Assembly: GCA_003601875.1 (NCBI GenBank)
Contig: PIYF01000031.1
Span: forward strand, 1-7,702
Reading direction: 5' to 3'
Length of the DNA: 7,702 nt
From: Candidatus Bathyarchaeota archaeon
Lineage (GTDB): Archaea; Thermoproteota; Bathyarchaeia; Bathyarchaeales; Bathycorpusculaceae
The notes beneath the pieces were generated by a model. The model ran no database searches and was not told the origin of the DNA. It saw nothing but the letters and a program-made list of their open reading frames with translations. The position numbers and the translations under genes were made by a program. Shown piece by piece: positions 1 through 6,379 of this stretch. Each line of letters begins with the position of its first letter. The stretch's first letter is position 1.

Positions 1-1
1 A

Positions 2-478
2 ACGATTATTCAACAAATTGATAAACTTGCAAAGCTTAGGGAAGCATTTCTGAAAGAATTCGACAAGTTAGGGGTGAAACAGAGGAAGAGGAAAATAGCT
101 TTAATTTATATGCCTTTTTATTTAGCATGCTACAAGACCGAAGCTGGAAAGCGTTATTCAAGTTTTCCACCATCCATAGTAAACAGTATAAGTTTTTCAG
201 TTAAGGTTAAAGGAGCATTAAGAAAGCCGAAAATAAAACAGCTTCTTCAACCACGTTCAAAAGAGATAACGTCTCTTCTAAACAAGTTTCCGTTACTTCT
301 GGAGGAAAACGCTGTTTTCAATAGGGAAATAGATGAAGCCTGCCTCAAAGCTAATATGTTAGGAACAAAAGAATCCATCAGATCGTTAAAAATAGGATTG
401 GATAAGCTGAAGGATGAAGGATGGCTTTCCGATAAGGAACGTGAAACTTTCATCAAATCGTTAGCTGAAAACCAGTAA
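2..478 (+). CDS. Unrecognised protein, C-terminal part (gene truncated by left window edge)
   Basis: The reading frame is open from base 2 to the TAA at 476-478 and leaves 158 codons with no start required inside the window. The GTG at 74 that could be read as a start is most likely an internal valine, because the frame continues upstream with plausible protein (IIQQIDKLAKLREAF, helical) and no Shine-Dalgarno precedes the GTG. The visible part has a lysine/arginine-rich helix, then a hydrophobic aromatic strand (IALIYMPFYLACYK), a serine/proline turn (SSFPPSIV), a basic stretch, and a helical charged C-terminus. There is no signal peptide, metal-binding motif, P-loop or clear membrane helix in this portion. 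I do not recognise the family; the catalytic or defining part may lie to the left. It ends 4 bases from the end of the convergent MBL-fold gene. Confidence 0.72.
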   Translation, partial: TIIQQIDKLAKLREAFLKEFDKLGVKQRKRKIALIYMPFYLACYKTEAGKRYSSFPPSIVNSISFSVKVKGALRKPKIKQLLQPRSKEITSLLNKFPLLLEENAVFNREIDEACLKANMLGTKESIRSLKIGLDKLKDEGWLSDKERETFIKSLAENQ

Positions 479-482
479 CGCT

Positions 483-1391
483 TTATTCCTTAACAATTTT
501 CCTTTTACTTTCATACTTCACATCCTTATATTTAACATAAAGTTCTTTCCTCAAAGCCTCAAGCATTTCAATTTTTCTTCCACCAAACTCTGCAGCCGTA
601 ACAACTTGCACATTATGTTTTTCAGCTTCTTCATAAACTGGTTTTATCCTCAACTTATACTTTAAATCTCTAAGGAAATGGTGATCTAAAATCAAAGTTT
701 GCAGATTCAATTCTTTTATAGCTCGAATTAAGTTCATGTTTGAAATTTCAAGGCTTTTATAAGAATAACGGAAACCAAGCATATAAGTCATCGGGCCATC
801 CACAAAGAGAACGTCAGGTTTTTCGTCTAGAATAAAGCGTATCTGATCTTCTAACGATGGGCCTTCAACGTCGGATGTGTGAAGAAAACATTCACCTCCA
901 CTTTTTATACTTACTTCTGTTACATATCCCAGACGGGGATTTGTTCCATGACAGACAGCCTTTGAAAACCTTATTTCAGTTCTATTAAACTTGAAGCTTT
1001 TTCCATCAGAGTATTCAAGTTTTTTAGGAAACCCCTTTAAAACTTTTAGGAAGTAAGCGGCACGTTCCCTTTGGCTTCTATTTATATTTTGAGTTGGATG
1101 CTTCAGAAAAACTGTTTTTCCCTTGTAAATTTCAGGATGGTTAGGGTCATGATGGTCATAATGGTAATGTGTCACTATTAGAACATCTGACTTTTCTGCG
1201 TATCTCTTAATATCCTCCCATGTTTCATCCAAACGTTTCCATTCTAATGGATGAGGCTCTAAACCATAACGGATTGGAGCCAAAGAAACGCCAGGGTCTA
1301 TGAGGATTTTTACGTCATCTGTTTCCACGTAGGTTGCCATTGATCTGACACCAAAACTGTCAAAGGCTAGTGGAACAATTTTCCTAATCAT
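483..1391 (-). CDS. UPF0282-type metallo-beta-lactamase-fold metallohydrolase
   Basis: This 302-residue protein is a probable cytosolic metal-dependent hydrolase of the MBL fold. The N-terminus (VPLAFDSFGVRSMATYVET, then IDPGVSLAPIRYGL at 31-44) resembles the archaeal UPF0282 family as I recall it. The metal-binding HxHxDH motif is intact at H75, H77, D79 and H80 (THYHYDHHDP). Further likely ligands are H148 (CHGT), D174 (HTSDVEG) and H237/H238 (LDHHF), so both metal sites look complete. A basic stretch around 104-125 and the lysine-rich C-terminus could contact nucleic acid, but the substrate of this family is not known to me and I assign none. The ATG at 1389-1391 begins one base after the nucS stop codon, with a weak GGAAGG about 6 bases upstream, which suggests co-transcription and translational coupling with nucS. 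Confidence 0.9.
   Translation of the reverse strand: MIRKIVPLAFDSFGVRSMATYVETDDVKILIDPGVSLAPIRYGLEPHPLEWKRLDETWEDIKRYAEKSDVLIVTHYHYDHHDPNHPEIYKGKTVFLKHPTQNINRSQRERAAYFLKVLKGFPKKLEYSDGKSFKFNRTEIRFSKAVCHGTNPRLGYVTEVSIKSGGECFLHTSDVEGPSLEDQIRFILDEKPDVLFVDGPMTYMLGFRYSYKSLEISNMNLIRAIKELNLQTLILDHHFLRDLKYKLRIKPVYEEAEKHNVQVVTAAEFGGRKIEMLEALRKELYVKYKDVKYESKRKIVKE
495..515 (+). terminator. Possible U-tract terminator for the left-edge gene
   Basis: Just after the stop at 478 the plus strand carries several T-runs in a C/T-rich stretch (TTTTCCTTTTACTTTC at about 499-514) with no stem-loop. Archaeal RNA polymerase often terminates on such U-rich tracts alone. The tract lies inside the 3' end of the convergent gene, so it may simply reflect lysine codons on the other strand. 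Confidence 0.25.
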
Positions 1392-1392
1392 T

Positions 1393-2175
1393 TTAGGCCT
1401 TCCTAAAGAATTCTTCTAATTTTTTAGTTTCGGACCGCTTTAATATTTCTGCACATTTTTTAGGGTTTAAAGTTTTATAGTCTAAGCCTAGGGTTGAAAG
1501 CATCCTTTGAACACCCCTTGATATATCTGGTGCAACTAGAATTCCCCTCACTTCATGGTTAACTTTGGCTTTAACAGCATCCACATACCTTGCTAGTTGA
1601 AGGACAGCGTCTTTCCCAGCTGTTTTCCTCTTGATTTCCACAACAACAAACCTTCCGTTCTTATCAACTCCATAAATATCAACGAATCCCGGTTCAACCT
1701 TTTTCTCGTAACTTATAGGTTTAAATCCATCTTCAACCAGGGAAGGTTCCATTAAAATGGCTTTTTGCATGTCCTCTTCACTTGCGTAAAGCGTGAACTC
1801 GCCGGAATCAACTAAATTTAAACCTGAAACTAGAAATATTTTATCAAAAAACACATTGACAGATTCAGCTGGTTTTCTCCTTAAAGCGTGAATTTTTAAA
1901 ATGTTCTCTTCAGCTTTAACTTGGAAAATACAGCCTGGAGGCTGCCAATTAACTGGTTCATAACCTGTTGAACGGTGGACGAGGAGGGAGCCATCCTCCT
2001 TAATTATTAATATTCTTTCTCCAGGTTCAAGTTTTGAGGAAGCTCGTCCAACATAGTGAACCCAACAATTTCCAACAATCAAAATGGTTTTATGCTGTGG
2101 AAGATTTTCCCTTAACATTTTATAAGCTTCTTGAACAGTTGGGTTCACAAGAACCTTCGGCTCCATCTTTGACAT
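1393..2175 (-). CDS. nucS: NucS/EndoMS mismatch-specific endonuclease
   Basis: NucS (EndoMS) cuts both strands at mismatched bases and provides non-canonical mismatch repair in many archaea and actinobacteria; it usually works with the PCNA sliding clamp. Numbering from the ATG at 2175 (260 residues), the N-terminal half is the DNA-binding/dimerisation domain, with the conserved HRSTGYEPVNWQPPG segment at about 67-81. The C-terminal half is a RecB-like nuclease domain: D166 in GFVDIYG, E180 and K182 in VVEIKRK, then the QLARY motif at 193-197. These match the family's D-ExK-QxxxY active site, so the enzyme looks functional. Three in-frame starts exist: TTG 2184, ATG 2175 and ATG 2166. None has a clear Shine-Dalgarno. 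I prefer 2175 because a TATA-like box centred near 2208 would start transcription around 2180, giving an almost leaderless mRNA and excluding the TTG. A short PCNA-binding peptide is not obvious, though the C-terminus ends in LEEFFRKA, which has paired aromatics. First gene of a pair with the MBL-fold gene. Confidence 0.93.
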   Translation of the reverse strand: MSKMEPKVLVNPTVQEAYKMLRENLPQHKTILIVGNCWVHYVGRASSKLEPGERILIIKEDGSLLVHRSTGYEPVNWQPPGCIFQVKAEENILKIHALRRKPAESVNVFFDKIFLVSGLNLVDSGEFTLYASEEDMQKAILMEPSLVEDGFKPISYEKKVEPGFVDIYGVDKNGRFVVVEIKRKTAGKDAVLQLARYVDAVKAKVNHEVRGILVAPDISRGVQRMLSTLGLDYKTLNPKKCAEILKRSETKKLEEFFRKA

Positions 2176-2202
2176 TTTCGCCAATATTTGAAATAGAATT
2201 AA

Positions 2203-2214
2203 ACAAAATAAGTT
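2203..2214 (-). promoter_or_regulatory. Candidate TATA box for nucS
   Basis: Read on the minus strand, the sequence AAACTTATTTTG resembles an archaeal BRE/TATA element. Its centre lies about 33 bases before the nucS ATG at 2175, which predicts a leader of only a few bases. This fits the absence of a Shine-Dalgarno. The same AT-rich block must also serve the divergent methyltransferase gene. Judged by eye only. Confidence 0.4.
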
Positions 2215-2239
2215 TTACAATAGAGTTATAACAAGGTTA

Positions 2240-2243
2240 GAGG
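2240..2243 (+). promoter_or_regulatory. Shine-Dalgarno deciding the methyltransferase start
   Basis: GAGG lies 7 bases before ATG 2251, better spacing than to the adjacent GTG 2248, so the protein probably starts with a single methionine at 2251. Confidence 0.5.
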
Positions 2244-2250
2244 AAACGTG

Positions 2251-2820
2251 ATGAGTGAATGGAATAAAAAACGGGATGTAATGCGAAACTATAACTTGAC
2301 AGCACATCTTTATGACATGCGTTATGCTGAAGAACAAAAGGTGAAGTTTGAGGCGATTTTTAAAAATTTGAAACTTAAAGAGAAGAGCTTAATTTTGGAT
2401 GTAGGTTGCGGAACAGGATTACTATTTAATTATATTGCGGATAAAGCTGAAACCGTTATAGGATTAGACATTTCTAAAAAAACGTTATTTGAGGCTTGTA
2501 AACGTTGGAAAAAATTTTCAAATCTACAATTTATTTTAGCTGATGCGGATAACATACCCTTCAAAGATGGAGTTTTCACCCACGTCTTCGCTGTCACTTT
2601 AATCCAGAACATGCCGTATCCTATAAGAACCTTGAGAGAGATTAAAAGGGTTACAGTTAACGAAGGTTTTATCGCAGTTACGGTGTTAAAGAAGACTTTC
2701 TCTCCAGAAAGGTTTATTGAACTGCTAAGGAAAGCAGGGCTAAAAATTGTTGCTTTGGAAGTTGATGGAGAAAAATTGAAAGGTTACGTGGCTGTCTGCA
2801 AAGTTTCTAATTTAACCTAA
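2251..2820 (+). CDS. Class I SAM-dependent methyltransferase (Methyltransf_11/UbiE-like)
   Basis: This 189-residue protein has a Rossmann-type methyltransferase fold. Motif I, ILDVGCGTG (48-56), binds S-adenosylmethionine; D73 in IGLDIS (70-75) is the acidic residue expected to hold the ribose hydroxyls; ADADNIPF (97-104) is the adenine-contacting acidic motif; and VTLIQNMP (115-122) is the post-motif strand/loop. It is shorter than typical family members (about 220-260 residues) and has little room for a substrate-recognition insert, so the acceptor (small molecule, lipid, protein or RNA) cannot be named. ATG 2251 is chosen over GTG 2248 because GAGG at 2240-2243 sits 7 bases before the ATG but only 4 before the GTG. 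It is transcribed divergently from nucS and ends 107 bases before the redox operon. No membrane segment or signal peptide is seen. Confidence 0.85.
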   Translation: MSEWNKKRDVMRNYNLTAHLYDMRYAEEQKVKFEAIFKNLKLKEKSLILDVGCGTGLLFNYIADKAETVIGLDISKKTLFEACKRWKKFSNLQFILADADNIPFKDGVFTHVFAVTLIQNMPYPIRTLREIKRVTVNEGFIAVTVLKKTFSPERFIELLRKAGLKIVALEVDGEKLKGYVAVCKVSNLT

Positions 2821-2825
2821 AATAA

Positions 2826-2863
2826 CTTTAAAACTTCAAAATTTTAGCGAAAGACATATTATA
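2826..2863 (+). promoter_or_regulatory. Promoter region of the polyferredoxin-hdrA operon (two TATA candidates)
   Basis: Two archaeal TATA-like boxes are visible: CTTTAAAA at 2826-2833, and CATATTATA at 2855-2863 preceded by a purine-rich BRE-like GCGAAAGA at 2847-2854. They predict transcription starts near 2855 or 2884 respectively, so the mRNA would have a leader of about 73 or 44 bases. This is longer than those predicted for the other genes here. The second box is preferred because it has a BRE-like element. Judged by eye only. Confidence 0.42.
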
Positions 2864-2893
2864 GCATTTGAATTAAGCCATACTTCAAAACCT

Positions 2894-2911
2894 TCACATC
2901 CATAGATGTGA
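2894..2911 (+). repeat. Perfect 7-4-7 inverted repeat in the leader of the redox operon
   Basis: The sequence TCACATC-CATA-GATGTGA is a perfect 7-base inverted repeat with a 4-base spacer. It lies 3 bases upstream of the Shine-Dalgarno GGTGGG (2915-2920) and downstream of both candidate TATA boxes, so it would be in the 5' leader. As DNA it could be an operator for a dimeric repressor placed to block polymerase. As RNA it could form a small hairpin next to the ribosome-binding site. I saw no second copy in the window. Confidence 0.55.
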
Positions 2912-2914
2912 CTT

Positions 2915-2920
2915 GGTGGG
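2915..2920 (+). promoter_or_regulatory. Shine-Dalgarno of the polyferredoxin gene
   Basis: GGTGGG matches part of the archaeal anti-Shine-Dalgarno complement (GGAGGTG). It is 7 bases from ATG 2928 but only 3 from the out-of-frame ATG at 2924, so it selects 2928 as the start. Confidence 0.6.
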
Positions 2921-2927
2921 TTAATGG

Positions 2928-3863
2928 ATGCCTTTGAAAACTTTAAAAGTGGATACGGATGAAACATTAACTTTAGAGTGGAGATTACATGTAAAAGATT
3001 ACAAACTTATCCTTGATAAGAAAAAATGTGTTGGATGTGAAATTTGTTCTCTTGCATGTCCAAAAGAAGCAATTAAACTTGAAAAACTGGAGAAAACTTC
3101 TGATAAACAACATGTAAAAGTTGATATAGACCTTGAAAAATGCAATTTCTGCGGAATCTGCGATGTTTTATGCCCTTTTGGCGCTATAAGGGTAACATTA
3201 AACGGTGAACATTTAGTTTCAGTCGTTGAAAAGGAAAGTTTTCCAGAGTTAATCCGTGAAATTACAGTTGACGAATCGAAATGTCCAATTAACTGTAGAG
3301 AATGTGAAGATGCATGCCCGTTAGGTTTAATCAAAATTTTGAGAGTTACAACCGACGGAAAAGTTGTTGAAGACATCGATAATTTAAGCGACGGGGAAAA
3401 AGCCAAATTGAAAGTTAAAGTTGAAATTGAAATAGATAAGTGCCCATGCTGTGGCGTTTGTGAAGATAAATGTCCAGAAAACGCTATAAATGTAAACAGG
3501 ATTTTCTATGGAAAAATGATAATCCATGAGGATAAATGTCCAGAAGGCTGCAAAGATTGTCTAGAAGTTTGTCCCACCCAAGCTTTATACCTTTCAGAAA
3601 ACGGTAAAGTCCATGTTAACGAAAAGTTTTGTGTTTATTGTGGAGCATGCAAAATTGTATGTCCAGTTAAAGATGCTTTAGAAGTTGAAAGAACAAGCAT
3701 AAATCACACACCTGTACGTTCAGGAGTTTGGAACAAAACCTTAGAGAAGCTTACTTCACCAATTATCGTTACAAAAGAATTGAAGGCTAAAAGTTCTCGT
3801 AGAGCAAGGGAATCTGTTGAAAAAAGGTTAGGATGGAAGGTGGGTTTACATGAGCAAGAATGA
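2928..3863 (+). CDS. FwdF-like polyferredoxin with six [4Fe-4S] motifs
   Basis: This 311-residue, probably cytosolic protein carries six four-cysteine motifs: C34/37/40/44, C72/75/78/82, C119/123/126/130, C172/175/178/182, C204/208/211/215 and C235/238/241/245. They group naturally into three two-cluster ferredoxin domains. Motifs 3 and 5 have the variant CPxxCxxCxxxCP spacing (first gap of three residues), which I associate with the FwdF/FmdF polyferredoxin of formylmethanofuran dehydrogenase. FwdF itself is larger, with about eight clusters. An extra cysteine, C174, lies inside motif 4. A 37-residue region precedes motif 1, and a basic, cysteine-free tail of about 65 residues follows motif 6 (HTPVRSGVWNKTLEKLTS), which may dock onto a partner. 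The gene overlaps hdrA by 14 bases, so the two are surely co-expressed. The inferred role is a multi-cluster electron wire between HdrA and a low-potential acceptor. The generic name 4Fe-4S binding protein would also be correct. Confidence 0.9.
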   Translation: MPLKTLKVDTDETLTLEWRLHVKDYKLILDKKKCVGCEICSLACPKEAIKLEKLEKTSDKQHVKVDIDLEKCNFCGICDVLCPFGAIRVTLNGEHLVSVVEKESFPELIREITVDESKCPINCRECEDACPLGLIKILRVTTDGKVVEDIDNLSDGEKAKLKVKVEIEIDKCPCCGVCEDKCPENAINVNRIFYGKMIIHEDKCPEGCKDCLEVCPTQALYLSENGKVHVNEKFCVYCGACKIVCPVKDALEVERTSINHTPVRSGVWNKTLEKLTSPIIVTKELKAKSSRRARESVEKRLGWKVGLHEQE

Positions 3864-6291
3864 AAGAGAAGAGGAGCTTAGAATAGGAGTTTTCATATGC
3901 CACTGCGGCTTAAACATTGCAGGAGTAATAGATATACAGGAACTAGTTGAATTTGCAAAAACTCTTCCAGACGTTGTTTACGTTAAGGACAACCGTTACA
4001 CATGTGCAGATCCGGGGCAAGAAGAAATAAGGAAAGGTATAAAAGAACATAATTTAAACCGTGTTGTGGTGGCTGCGTGTTCACCTAGAATGCACGAGCC
4101 AACCTTTAGAAGAACAGTTTCAGAGGCTGGATTAAATCCCTATCTTTTTGAAATGGCTAACATTCGAGAATTTTCCTCTTGGTGTCACTCAAGCAATCCG
4201 AAAGAAGCAACAGAAAAAGCTAAAGATTTAATAAAAATGGCTGTTGCGAAGGCTAGACTGCTCAGACCATTAGAAACCATGGAAGTTCCAGTGATAAACA
4301 AAGCGTTGATTATAGGTGGAGGAATAGCTGGAATAAGTGCAGCTTTAGATTTGGCTGAAATGGGATTCAAAGTGTATCTACTTGAAAAAAGTGAGAGTAT
4401 AGGGGGACACATGGCGCAACTCGACAAAACCTTCCCAACCCTTGACTGTTCAATCTGCATTGAAGGGCCAAAAATGGTTGATGTTGGAAGACATCCAAAC
4501 ATTCAGATAATATCTTATGCGGACTTAATAAGTGTAAGTGGCTATGTTGGAAACTTTAAGGTGAAAATAAGAAAAAATCCAAGATATGTCATCGAGGAAA
4601 ACTGCACGGGATGCGGTGAATGTAGAGACGTATGTCCAATTGAATACCCAAATGAGTGGGATATGAATTTAGGAGTGAGAAAGGCGATTTCAGTTCCTTT
4701 TGACCAGGCTGTACCTCTTGTTTATAGAATAAACAAAGACTATTGTATTGAATGTTACAAATGTGTGGATGCTTGTGGAGCCAGACAAGCAATAGATTTT
4801 GAACAGCAACCCGAAGAGATAGAATTAGAAGTCGGCGCAATAATAGTTGCAACAGGTTATGACATATACCTCCCATATGATAACCCATTATATGGATACG
4901 GAAAATACGCAAATGTAATAACATCCCTTGAATTTGAAAGGCTTATACTGGCAGCTGGACCTACAGGCGGAAAAGTTATCAGGGCATCCGATGGAAAAAA
5001 ACCTAAAAGTGTTGTTTTCGTTCAATGTGTAGGTTCAAGAGACATTGGAAAATATCCCTACTGTTCAAACTTCTGCTGTATGTACACATTAAAACATGTG
5101 GTTCAACTTAAAGAGAAATACAAAGACGATATAGAAGTCTACGTTTTTTACATGGATATGAGAAGCAATTTTAAGGGATATGAAGAATTTTATCAACGTG
5201 CAAGAGAACTGGGTGCAAACTTTATCCGTGGAAGAGTAAGCCGCATATTCGAAAACCCAAAAACAAATAATCTAATTGTAAGAGCTGAGGACACAGCCCT
5301 TGGAAAACCAATAGAAATTGAAGCTGAAATGGTTGTATTAGCAACAGCAGCCATACCGAAAAAAGGTTCAGAGGAGCTTTCAAGAATACTTAACCTTACA
5401 AGAGGAGCAAACGGATTCTTCATGGAAAGCCATCCAAAGCTTAAACCCATGGATGCACCGACAGATGGTATATTCCTAGCTGGAGCATGTCAAGGACCGA
5501 AAGACATACCCTACAGTGTATCACAGGGAAGCGGAGCAGCCTCAAGAGCGGCAACAGTTCTTTCAAAATCCACATGGAAAATTGAACCAATAATCGCCGT
5601 TGTAGATCCTGAAAAATGCAGAAACGTCCATACAAAATGTGGCATATGCGCTCAAAAATGTCCTTACGGAGCCATAAAAATAGTTGAAAATCAACCAGCA
5701 CAGGTGATAGCAGCCATGTGTCATGGCTGTGGAACATGCGTTGCTGAATGCCCAGCTGACGCAATAACCCAAATGCACTTCACAGACGCACAAATAATAG
5801 CCCAAATAAGAGCGGCTTTAGAAACTAATCCTGAAGACAAAATTGTTGCTTTCCTATGTAACTGGTGTGCTTATGCAGGTGCAGACCTAGCTGGAACAAG
5901 TAGACTTGAATATCCACCAAACATAAGACCGATAAGGGTTATGTGTTCTGGAAGGGTTGATAGAGACTTCGTTTTAGAAGCGTTCAGGTTAGGTGCAGCT
6001 GGTGTAATGGTTGGTGCATGCCACCTACCTTACGACTGCCATTATATAAGTGGAAACTGGAAGATGAAAGCCAGAATGGATGCGTTAGCACCAATGCTTC
6101 ACAAGTTAGGGTTAAGCCCGGAGAGGTTCCGCGTCGAATACATTTCAGCCGCTGAAGGTGTAAAGTTTGCACAGGTAGTAACAGAAATGACGGAACAGTT
6201 AAAAGCTTTAGGCAAGGATAAAATTAAAGCTGAAAACCAGAAGCTTCGCCCAATCTTGGAAAATATGCTTAAACGCAAGAAAATAATCTGA
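3850..6291 (+). CDS. hdrA: HdrA-MvhD fusion: electron-bifurcating heterodisulfide reductase-type subunit A
   Basis: This 813-residue flavoprotein combines HdrA (usually about 650 residues) with a C-terminal MvhD domain. Domains in order: an N-terminal HdrA domain (FICHCG at 15-20, AACSPRMHEPTF at 75-86); a thioredoxin-reductase-like FAD domain with GGGIAG at 156-161, E179, C200/C203, and later QCVGSRD (392-398) and C405/409/410; an inserted two-cluster ferredoxin domain (C252/255/258/262 and C299/302/305/309); the closing FAD segment (DGIFLAGACQGPKDIPYS, 539-556); a second ferredoxin domain (C590/597/600/604 and C624/627/630/634); and MvhD from about 664, with C670, C673, C699, C724 and C730 available for a [2Fe-2S] cluster. 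HdrA bifurcates electron pairs at its FAD, and MvhD receives electrons from a hydrogenase or formate dehydrogenase. The fusion is known from other archaea and some bacteria. GGAAGGTGGG lies just before ATG 3850, inside the overlapping polyferredoxin gene. HdrB and HdrC are not encoded nearby. The first cysteine gap of the C-terminal ferredoxin domain is six residues, longer than usual. Confidence 0.95.
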   Translation: MSKNEREEELRIGVFICHCGLNIAGVIDIQELVEFAKTLPDVVYVKDNRYTCADPGQEEIRKGIKEHNLNRVVVAACSPRMHEPTFRRTVSEAGLNPYLFEMANIREFSSWCHSSNPKEATEKAKDLIKMAVAKARLLRPLETMEVPVINKALIIGGGIAGISAALDLAEMGFKVYLLEKSESIGGHMAQLDKTFPTLDCSICIEGPKMVDVGRHPNIQIISYADLISVSGYVGNFKVKIRKNPRYVIEENCTGCGECRDVCPIEYPNEWDMNLGVRKAISVPFDQAVPLVYRINKDYCIECYKCVDACGARQAIDFEQQPEEIELEVGAIIVATGYDIYLPYDNPLYGYGKYANVITSLEFERLILAAGPTGGKVIRASDGKKPKSVVFVQCVGSRDIGKYPYCSNFCCMYTLKHVVQLKEKYKDDIEVYVFYMDMRSNFKGYEEFYQRARELGANFIRGRVSRIFENPKTNNLIVRAEDTALGKPIEIEAEMVVLATAAIPKKGSEELSRILNLTRGANGFFMESHPKLKPMDAPTDGIFLAGACQGPKDIPYSVSQGSGAASRAATVLSKSTWKIEPIIAVVDPEKCRNVHTKCGICAQKCPYGAIKIVENQPAQVIAAMCHGCGTCVAECPADAITQMHFTDAQIIAQIRAALETNPEDKIVAFLCNWCAYAGADLAGTSRLEYPPNIRPIRVMCSGRVDRDFVLEAFRLGAAGVMVGACHLPYDCHYISGNWKMKARMDALAPMLHKLGLSPERFRVEYISAAEGVKFAQVVTEMTEQLKALGKDKIKAENQKLRPILENMLKRKKII

Positions 6292-6341
6292 ATACGCATT
6301 AATTATACAAAACAAAGGGGAAAAGATGTTATTAAATACAA

Positions 6342-6353
6342 AAAGTTTATGTA
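6342..6353 (+). promoter_or_regulatory. TATA box of the Lrp-type regulator gene
   Basis: AAAGTTTATGTA, preceded by more A residues, resembles an archaeal BRE/TATA element. Its centre (about 6348) is about 27 bases before the ATG at 6376, so transcription should start at or next to the start codon and the mRNA would be leaderless. No Shine-Dalgarno is present, which agrees. Confidence 0.55.
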
Positions 6354-6366
6354 ACTGAGAAAGAAT

Positions 6367-6379
6367 GCATAAGCTATGC
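6367..6379 (+). promoter_or_regulatory. 5-3-5 palindrome over the regulator's start: candidate autoregulatory operator
   Basis: GCATA-AGC-TATGC is a perfect inverted repeat with 5-base arms and a 3-base spacer. It covers the predicted transcription start and the ATG (6376-6378). Thirteen-base palindromes of this geometry are described for some archaeal Lrp-family proteins, and many of these repress their own gene. Short palindromes arise easily in AT-rich DNA, so this is suggestive only. Confidence 0.35.

Noticed and set aside
74..76. GTG as the start of the left-edge gene
   Set aside because: The frame is open upstream to the window edge with protein-like sequence and there is no ribosome-binding site, so the GTG is read as an internal valine codon.
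2182..2184. TTG as the nucS start
   Set aside because: It would lie at or before the transcription start predicted from the TATA-like box, and two ATG codons follow within 18 bases; it remains a possible alternative.
2924..2962. Short 12-codon reading frame starting at an ATG 4 bases before the polyferredoxin start
   Set aside because: The Shine-Dalgarno is only 3 bases away, which is poor spacing, and the frame is very short. It is most likely chance.
2999..3406. 135-codon open frame on the minus strand inside the polyferredoxin gene
   Set aside because: It is the mirror of the cysteine-motif coding frame and has no recognisable domain of its own.
3465..3545. 15-base direct repeat GATAAATGTCCAGAA at 3465-3479 and 3531-3545
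   Set aside because: Both copies encode D-K-C-P-E but at non-equivalent positions of two ferredoxin motifs, so this is codon-level coincidence within a cysteine-rich protein rather than a mobile or duplicated element.
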